A program made the position numbers and the translations under genes. A model generated the notes under the pieces. It was not told where the DNA came from. It was given only the letters and a program-made list of their open reading frames with translations, and did not search any database. Source: JAJBWD01 sp041670885 (GTDB lineage: Bacteria; Bacillota; Clostridia; Clostridiales; Clostridiaceae). From it: 17,752 nucleotides of DNA. Below, one piece after another: positions 13,333 through 17,752 of the stretch. Each line of letters starts with the position of its first letter. Within the stretch, counting starts at the first letter, position 1. The DNA lies in contig JBAXYJ010000029.1 in NCBI GenBank assembly GCA_041670885.1, positions 1-17,752 on the forward strand, read 5' to 3'.

Positions 13333-13438
13333 TAAGGAAATTGCATAATTTATAAATTAATTTTTTCAATAAAAAACGCTCTAAATTCGTTATTTTTAAT
13401 TGAAAAATCAGCCAAAATGTTATTATGCAATTTCCTTA
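13333..13438. mobile_element. 106-bp MITE-like palindromic element
   Basis: Perfect 17-bp terminal inverted repeats, TAAGGAAATTGCATAAT at 13333-13349 and its complement at 13422-13438, bound a 106-bp AT-rich segment. The interior also folds back: TTTTTTCAAT...AACG on the left nearly mirrors CGTTATTTTTAATTGAAAAA on the right. No ORF is present. This fits a small non-autonomous transposable element, but no target duplication is certain and no transposase is in the window. It lies between the regulator terminator and the -35 box of the rhodanese operon. Confidence 0.65.
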
Positions 13439-13458
13439 AGAAAAAATTAAAAATAAGG

Positions 13459-13487
13459 TTGACAAAATTAATCGAATATCATAATAT
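13459..13487 (+). promoter_or_regulatory. Promoter of the rhodanese-thioredoxin operon
   Basis: TTGACA (13459-13464) and TAATAT (13482-13487) are separated by 17 bp, giving a strong promoter that needs repression to be silent. Confidence 0.85.
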
Positions 13488-13516
13488 AAGTATATAAGAA
13501 ATAACTAATATACTAA
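13487..13516. promoter_or_regulatory. Candidate ArsR operator, copy 2
   Basis: An imperfect dyad: TAAGTATATAAG, six bases, CTAATATACTAA (10 of 12 positions symmetric, with AGTATAT/ATATACT perfect at the core of the arms). It has the same position relative to the -10 box as copy 1 at 12947-12976. Confidence 0.75.
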
Positions 13517-13535
13517 AGCTTTTAGGAGGTAAAAG

Positions 13536-13856
13536 ATGTTTTCGATATTTGGGAAAAATAATTATACTTCAATAAGTGTTAATGACCTGGACGACAAATT
13601 AGGAAAGATAAATTTGATTGATGTAAGAGAAGGCTATGAATATAAAAATGGTCATTTGTCAACAGCTAAAAATATACCAATGGGTACACTTCTGTCTGAG
13701 CCTGAAAAATATCTGAACAAATCAAAGGAGTATCATATAATCTGCCAGTCAGGCTCTAGAAGCGGAAGAACCTGCAGGCTTTTATCATCACAAGGATATA
13801 AGGTTGTTAATATTTCAGGGGGAACAGGATCCTATACAAAACCTTTAAAAAGATAA
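13536..13856 (+). CDS. Single-domain rhodanese (sulfurtransferase)
   Basis: 106 residues, one rhodanese domain without a signal peptide, so cytoplasmic. It shows LIDVRE (27-32), GH followed by a conserved loop (39-50), and the active-site loop CQSGSR (70-75) with C70 as the sulfur-carrying cysteine; the six-residue loop indicates a sulfurtransferase rather than an arsenate reductase/phosphatase relative. A further cysteine, C80, lies on the helix after the loop. Rhodaneses move sulfane sulfur between thiols. AGGAGGT lies 7 nt upstream of the ATG. It is first in an operon with thioredoxin (22 bp gap) and CcdA-TlpA, under the candidate persulfide-sensor operator. Confidence 0.93.
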   Translation: MFSIFGKNNYTSISVNDLDDKLGKINLIDVREGYEYKNGHLSTAKNIPMGTLLSEPEKYLNKSKEYHIICQSGSRSGRTCRLLSSQGYKVVNISGGTGSYTKPLKR

Positions 13857-13878
13857 ATAAAATTTAGGAGGTAATATT

Positions 13879-14199
13879 ATGGCAAAAGTAATAAATAATA
13901 AGGAATTTGAAAGTGAAGTTTTAAAAAGTACGGATGTAGTATTAATTGATTTCTTCGCAGAATGGTGTGGACCATGTAAAATGCTGGCACCGGCGGTAGA
14001 GGATATAAGCAATGAAATGGCAGGTAAGGCTAAAGTATTTAAAATTGATGTTGATAAAGAAGGTAGTATAGCTCAGAAATATGGTATTATGAGTGTTCCA
14101 ACAGTTTTGATATTTCAAAACGGTAAACCGGTAGATAAAATGGTTGGTTTTCAGCCAAAGGATATATTAAAAAGCAAGCTGGAGAAATATATAAAATAA
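13879..14199 (+). CDS. trxA: Thioredoxin
   Basis: 106 residues, the standard size. The active site is WCGPC (29-33), with the usual FFAEWCGPCKMLAP surroundings, KIDVDKEGSIAQKYGIMSVPT carrying the cis-proline, and a C-terminal helix. It is a cytoplasmic dithiol reductant. AGGAGGT precedes the ATG. Its place between a rhodanese and a CcdA-TlpA fusion suggests two jobs: reducing the rhodanese persulfide (releasing sulfide) and feeding electrons to CcdA. No thioredoxin reductase gene is in the window, so it presumably uses one encoded elsewhere. Confidence 0.97.
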   Translation: MAKVINNKEFESEVLKSTDVVLIDFFAEWCGPCKMLAPAVEDISNEMAGKAKVFKIDVDKEGSIAQKYGIMSVPTVLIFQNGKPVDKMVGFQPKDILKSKLEKYIK

Positions 14200-14226
14200 A
14201 TTTTGATATATCCCTGGAGGTTTAGA

Positions 14227-15408
14227 ATGGAAAATATAAATTTATTTTTGGTGTTTTTAGAAGGAATGTTATCTCTATTTTCACCCTGTATACTTCCTGT
14301 AATCCCAATATATTTAGGAATGCTTTCCAGCAGCAGCATAGACAGCCTGAAAAATGGGGGAGACAGATTTAAAAGCAGTAAGCTGCTGCTTAATACTGTT
14401 TTGTTCGTACTGGGAATATCAACCACATTTTTTATATTAGGTTCTTCAGCAAGCCTGTTAAATTATTTTTTAACATCCTATAAAAATACAATCCTCATAA
14501 TAGGCGGAGTATTGATTATTTTCATGGGAATTTTCTATATGGATTATATTAATATTCCATTCCTTCAGAAAGAAAAGAAAATTAATTTAGAAATAAAAGA
14601 AATGAAACCATATACTTCCTATATCCTAGGATTTGCTTTTAGCTTTGGATGGACGCCCTGCATTGGGCCCATGCTTTCTTCTATATTAATTATGGCTTCT
14701 GCTTCAAAAAGCATTTTAACAGGAAGCATTTTAATTTTAATATATACCCTGGGATTTACGGTGCCATTTATTATAATTGCAGCATTTTATAATAAATTAT
14801 TTAAATATCTGGATAAGCTGAAATTACATTTGGATTTAATTAAAAAAATTGGAGGCATTTTTCTTATCGTATCTGGTTTAGTAATGATTTTAAGCAATGC
14901 TAATGTAGTAAGCAGCATAAAGAAAGCTGTTTCATACCCAATAAAAAGCATTCAGAATGAGAATAAAGATCCATCAGAGGAAACTAAAACCAAGGCCCCG
15001 GATTTTACTTTAAAAGACCAGTACGGAAATACACATAAATTAAGTGATTATAAAGGGAAAATTGTATTTTTAAACTTTTGGGCTACCTGGTGTCCGCCCT
15101 GCAGAGGTGAGCTGCCTCACATAGAAAGTATTTCTACAGAATACAGCAGCGATAAAGTAATAATACTAGGAATAACCGCTCCTGATTTAGGCAGTGAAGG
15201 GTCAGTTAGCGATATAAAGAATTTCCTGAGTGAAAATGGATACACCTTTCAGGCAGCATTTGACAGTACAGGAGATGTAATGGACCAGTATAGCATAAGT
15301 GCCTTTCCCACAACCTTTGTGATTAATAAAGAAGGGTATATATATAAAAAGGTAGTAGGAGCAATGGATAAGGAAAAAATGAAATTACTGATAGATAATG
15401 CTGACTGA
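14227..15408 (+). CDS. CcdA-TlpA fusion: transmembrane thiol-electron conduit with thioredoxin-like domain
   Basis: 393 residues. Residues 1-225 are a six-span CcdA/DsbD-beta domain with the paired redox cysteines C21 (FSPCILP) and C145 (WTPCIGP). A linker (about 235-256) leads to a TlpA/ResA-like thioredoxin domain: APDFTLKDQYG, FWATWCPPC (C289, C292) and the cis-proline FPTTF (360-364). CcdA takes electrons from cytoplasmic thioredoxin across the membrane; the fused domain, inferred to lie outside, would reduce extracytoplasmic disulfides or polysulfides. The ATG at 14227 follows GGAGG; the in-frame codons back to 14203 precede that site. It lies 27 bp after trxA and ends the operon. Confidence 0.93.
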   Translation: MENINLFLVFLEGMLSLFSPCILPVIPIYLGMLSSSSIDSLKNGGDRFKSSKLLLNTVLFVLGISTTFFILGSSASLLNYFLTSYKNTILIIGGVLIIFMGIFYMDYINIPFLQKEKKINLEIKEMKPYTSYILGFAFSFGWTPCIGPMLSSILIMASASKSILTGSILILIYTLGFTVPFIIIAAFYNKLFKYLDKLKLHLDLIKKIGGIFLIVSGLVMILSNANVVSSIKKAVSYPIKSIQNENKDPSEETKTKAPDFTLKDQYGNTHKLSDYKGKIVFLNFWATWCPPCRGELPHIESISTEYSSDKVIILGITAPDLGSEGSVSDIKNFLSENGYTFQAAFDSTGDVMDQYSISAFPTTFVINKEGYIYKKVVGAMDKEKMKLLIDNAD

Positions 15409-15420
15409 AAATTTAATATA

Positions 15421-15457
15421 AAAAAATCCTCTTTATATTTAAAACAGAGGATTTTTT
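15421..15457. terminator. Bidirectional terminator
   Basis: AAAAAATCCTCT (15421-15432) pairs with AGAGGATTTTTT (15446-15457) around a 13-nt loop; T tracts follow on both strands. It serves the CcdA-TlpA operon and the convergent transporter gene, whose stop is 9 bp away. Confidence 0.9.
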
Positions 15458-15465
15458 ATTTCTTA

Positions 15466-16713
15466 TTAAAAGTTTGAAAACAGCGGTGATATAAATAAAA
15501 TTACAGATAAAGTTATAATAAATATTACAGTAAACCAGGATATAATATTTTGAGTTTTATTATTAATATATTTACCCATTATATTTTTATCATTAATTAA
15601 AATAATCATAAAGGTTAGTATAACAGGTGACAAAATGCCTGCTATTCTCTGTGTTACAAGTATAATCTTAATAAGAGATATTCCCGGAATAAGTATAAAT
15701 ACTGCACCTAATATAATTATGCCTGTATATATTCCGAAAAAAGCAGGGGCATCTTTGTAGTTATTATCAACACCGCTTTCCCATCCAAAAGCTTCACATA
15801 CTGCATAGGCTGTGGAAAGAGGAATAACTGCTGCTGCAAGAACTGAAGCCCCGAAGAGACCTGCTCCGAAAAGTATAAAAGCTGACTGGCCGGCTATCGG
15901 CCTTAGAGCCTGTGCTGCCTGCTCTGCACTGTTTATTGTTATACCGGTATTATAAAGTGTTGCAGCAGTGCAGACAATAATAAAGAATGATACTGCATCC
16001 CCCCAAAAAGCGCCAAGATAAACATCAAGTTTTTCATATTTGTAATCAGATATACTTAGTTTTTTATCAACAATTGATGACTGCAGATAAAACTGCATGT
16101 AAGGAGTAATTGTAGTTCCAATCATTCCTATAAAAGTTAAAAGAAAACCGGTATTTAATTCAATTGTAGGCGTAACCATTGCTTTAAATACAATTCCCCA
16201 ATCAGGCTTAATGATAAATGCAGATATAATATAGGAAAAAAATAAAAAAGTAAATAGTAAAAAGATTTTCTCTACCTTTTTATAAGAGCCCTTAGTTACA
16301 AGAAACCAAATCATTATAGAAACAGCAGGTATAGATATATATTTACTGATGTTAAAAAGTTCTAAACTTGCAGCAATGCCGGCAAAATCACCTAAAACAA
16401 CTCCAATATTTGCAATTAACAGGATAGTCATTGCAAATAAAGTCAATTTTACACCGAATTTTTCTCTGATTAAATCAGATAATCCCTTTCCGGTAACTAC
16501 TGCCATTCTTGCATTCATCTCTTGAATAACTGCCAGACTAAAAGTAATTAAAAGGAGACCCCACAACATTTTATATCCATAAGAAGCACCAACGGATGCA
16601 TATGTTGTGATTCCGCCGGCATCATTTCCGGCATTTACAGTAATTAATCCGGGACCAATGATGGTAATAATAAAAAGAATCTTTTTTAATCTGTTTGGTA
16701 ATGTTTTTTTCAT
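15466..16713 (-). CDS. NRAMP-like divalent metal transporter with non-canonical binding site (possible Mg2+ type)
   Basis: 415 residues with about 11 membrane spans, of the NRAMP/SLC11 fold. The conserved GPG start of span 1, ASYGYKMLW and ARMAVVTGKGLSDLIREKFG are present. The metal-site motifs differ from manganese/iron NRAMPs: span 1 has D31-A-G-G instead of DPGN, and span 6 has T203-P-Y instead of MPH. The aspartate is kept, but the Asn and soft Met ligands are lost, as in the NRAMP-related magnesium transporters (NRMT). The gene overlaps the upstream MgtE_N/CBS gene by 4 bp (ATGA), so the two are translationally coupled. Magnesium is therefore the best guess; an annotation as manganese transporter MntH would be poorly supported. 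Confidence 0.88.
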   Translation of the reverse strand: MKKTLPNRLKKILFIITIIGPGLITVNAGNDAGGITTYASVGASYGYKMLWGLLLITFSLAVIQEMNARMAVVTGKGLSDLIREKFGVKLTLFAMTILLIANIGVVLGDFAGIAASLELFNISKYISIPAVSIMIWFLVTKGSYKKVEKIFLLFTFLFFSYIISAFIIKPDWGIVFKAMVTPTIELNTGFLLTFIGMIGTTITPYMQFYLQSSIVDKKLSISDYKYEKLDVYLGAFWGDAVSFFIIVCTAATLYNTGITINSAEQAAQALRPIAGQSAFILFGAGLFGASVLAAAVIPLSTAYAVCEAFGWESGVDNNYKDAPAFFGIYTGIIILGAVFILIPGISLIKIILVTQRIAGILSPVILTFMIILINDKNIMGKYINNKTQNIISWFTVIFIITLSVILFISPLFSNF

Positions 16714-17752
16714 AGTGCAACCTTCTTTAATCCTGAATACTCATGAATAATATCATTTAATGATACTATGCCAATGAGACTGTTATTTTCATCCAGAACA
16801 GGAAGGGAAACCAGATTATATTTACCCAATATTTTAAGTGCATCTTCTATGGTATCAGAGTCCCTGGTACTCTTTGGCTGGGCTGTAATTATATTATAGA
16901 GTTTGGTGTCATCATTTGAAGTGATAAGTAAAAATAGAGGAATAACACCTAAAAGGTTATTTTTATCATTAATTACATATACATAATAACTCTCTTCTTC
17001 CTCAGAAATATTCATCTGAATCCAGGTCAGAGCATCCTTCACAGTTATGTCTGGTAAAAATGTAATAAAATCTTTTGACATAATGCTTCCTATGGTCTCT
17101 TCTTTATATTCCATAAGCTCCCTGATTTCGCCCTGGCTTTCAGTATTCATTTGAGAAAGAAGTAACTGTGCTCTGTCTTCTTCTATTTCTTCAAAAATAT
17201 CTGCAACTTCATCAGAGGGCATTATTTTAAGGATATCACAGGCCTTCTTATCAGACATGGATTTTATTAAATTTACCTGAACGTCAGTTTGAATTTCTTC
17301 TAAAACTTCTGCTGCTTTTTCATTATTTAAGCTGTTAAAAAGAATATCTCTATTTGTATTATCCAGATCCTCAATTATGTCTGCAATATCTGCTGCGTGA
17401 AGAGTCTCAATTTTATTTGCAGGAAAGTGAAGCTTTAGATTATCAATTCCATTAGATAAAGGCTGCACATTATCCCAAATAATCAGCTTGTTTCTTAATT
17501 GAAATTTTAAGGCACCTGTCAGCATAATAAACGGATATTCTATACCTAGCCGTCTAAGCAGTCCTCTTGTTCCTATATCAACAGCAAGAAGCTGCCACTT
17601 GTTTGAAATGCTGCCAAGCCTTACATCATTTACACGCTCTACCTTTTTACCATTAATATCTACTATTTGTTTATCTAAAAAATTTTTAGCTAAATAAATA
17701 TCCCTTTCACTAGGCTGCTTGATTGAAATGTTTTCACTATTTATTTTAATAT
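16710..17752 (-). CDS. PRC-barrel / MgtE_N / CBS regulatory protein (partial, N-terminus beyond window)
   Basis: The frame is open from the window edge to the TGA at 16710, giving 346 visible residues, so the internal ATG at 17525 is not the start. Domains in order: a PRC-barrel-like segment (DINGKKVERVNDVRL... LLAVDIGTRGLLRRLG); an MgtE N-terminal helical domain beginning near IETLHAADIADIIEDL; and two CBS motifs (ETIGSIMSKDFITFLPDITV... and NIITAQPKSTRDSDTIEDAL...), ending GLKKVAL. MgtE uses the N and CBS domains as a cytoplasmic magnesium sensor that gates its channel, but the MgtE membrane domain is absent. The coupled NRAMP-like transporter takes its place, so this protein probably senses magnesium or nucleotide and controls that transporter. 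Confidence 0.9.
   Translation of the reverse strand, partial: IKINSENISIKQPSERDIYLAKNFLDKQIVDINGKKVERVNDVRLGSISNKWQLLAVDIGTRGLLRRLGIEYPFIMLTGALKFQLRNKLIIWDNVQPLSNGIDNLKLHFPANKIETLHAADIADIIEDLDNTNRDILFNSLNNEKAAEVLEEIQTDVQVNLIKSMSDKKACDILKIMPSDEVADIFEEIEEDRAQLLLSQMNTESQGEIRELMEYKEETIGSIMSKDFITFLPDITVKDALTWIQMNISEEEESYYVYVINDKNNLLGVIPLFLLITSNDDTKLYNIITAQPKSTRDSDTIEDALKILGKYNLVSLPVLDENNSLIGIVSLNDIIHEYSGLKKVAL

Noticed and set aside
10934..13438. Composite transposon or IS element carrying the SDR, HAD and ArsR genes
   Set aside because: No transposase or recombinase is present and the bracketing repeats are MITE ends, one of them solo; recorded only as a repeat-bracketed segment.
17523..17525. 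ATG at 17525 as start of the MgtE_N/CBS gene
   Set aside because: The frame stays open to the window edge and the upstream residues form a PRC-barrel-like segment, so the true start is outside the window.

Overview
This AT-rich window comes from a low-GC Gram-positive bacterium and most resembles Clostridium or a close relative. The signs are AGGAGG-type ribosome binding sites, frequent TTG and GTG starts, TTGACA/TATAAT promoters, a SAM-I riboswitch in front of a methionine importer, and the gene families present. No transposase, tRNA, rRNA or CRISPR array was seen. Both ends of the window cut through genes: a PrsW-type protease on the left and a PRC/MgtE_N/CBS protein on the right.

Layout. 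1-1560 (leftward): a partial PrsW-family intramembrane protease, a 41-residue membrane miniprotein, a hypothetical membrane protein, and a hairpin-rich stretch with candidate short ORFs. 1562-2800 (leftward): a stand-alone GltA/NfnB-like FAD/Fe-S oxidoreductase. 2994-5984 (rightward): promoter, SAM-I riboswitch with terminator, an unexplained block of four hairpins, then metN-metI-metQ and a strong terminator. 6036-7616 (leftward): an ABC-F ATPase. 7706-9241 (rightward): a DbpA/YxiN-type DEAD-box helicase. 9368-10681 (leftward): aspartate kinase. 10974-12903 (rightward): a two-gene unit of an SDR with a long helical tail and a HAD protein with an altered catalytic motif. 12918-15457 (rightward): an ArsR-family regulator, then a rhodanese / thioredoxin / CcdA-TlpA fusion operon. 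15466-17752 (leftward): an NRAMP-like transporter translationally coupled to a protein carrying MgtE-type regulatory domains.

The best candidate system is at 12918-15457. The ArsR protein has two cysteines, C25 and C92, placed as in the persulfide sensors SqrR and BigR. Its own promoter and the rhodanese promoter carry nearly the same 30-bp imperfect dyad, each starting at the last base of the -10 box. I infer an autoregulated reactive-sulfur switch: the regulator controls a rhodanese, a thioredoxin, and a membrane electron conduit (CcdA) fused to an extracytoplasmic thiol reductase (TlpA). A 106-bp MITE-like palindrome separates the regulator's terminator from the operon promoter. One of its end sequences also occurs alone in front of the SDR gene.

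A second point of interest is the right-hand pair. The transporter has DAGG and TPY where manganese/iron NRAMPs have DPGN and MPH, and it overlaps by 4 bp a gene with MgtE_N and CBS domains. Both facts point to magnesium rather than manganese transport.
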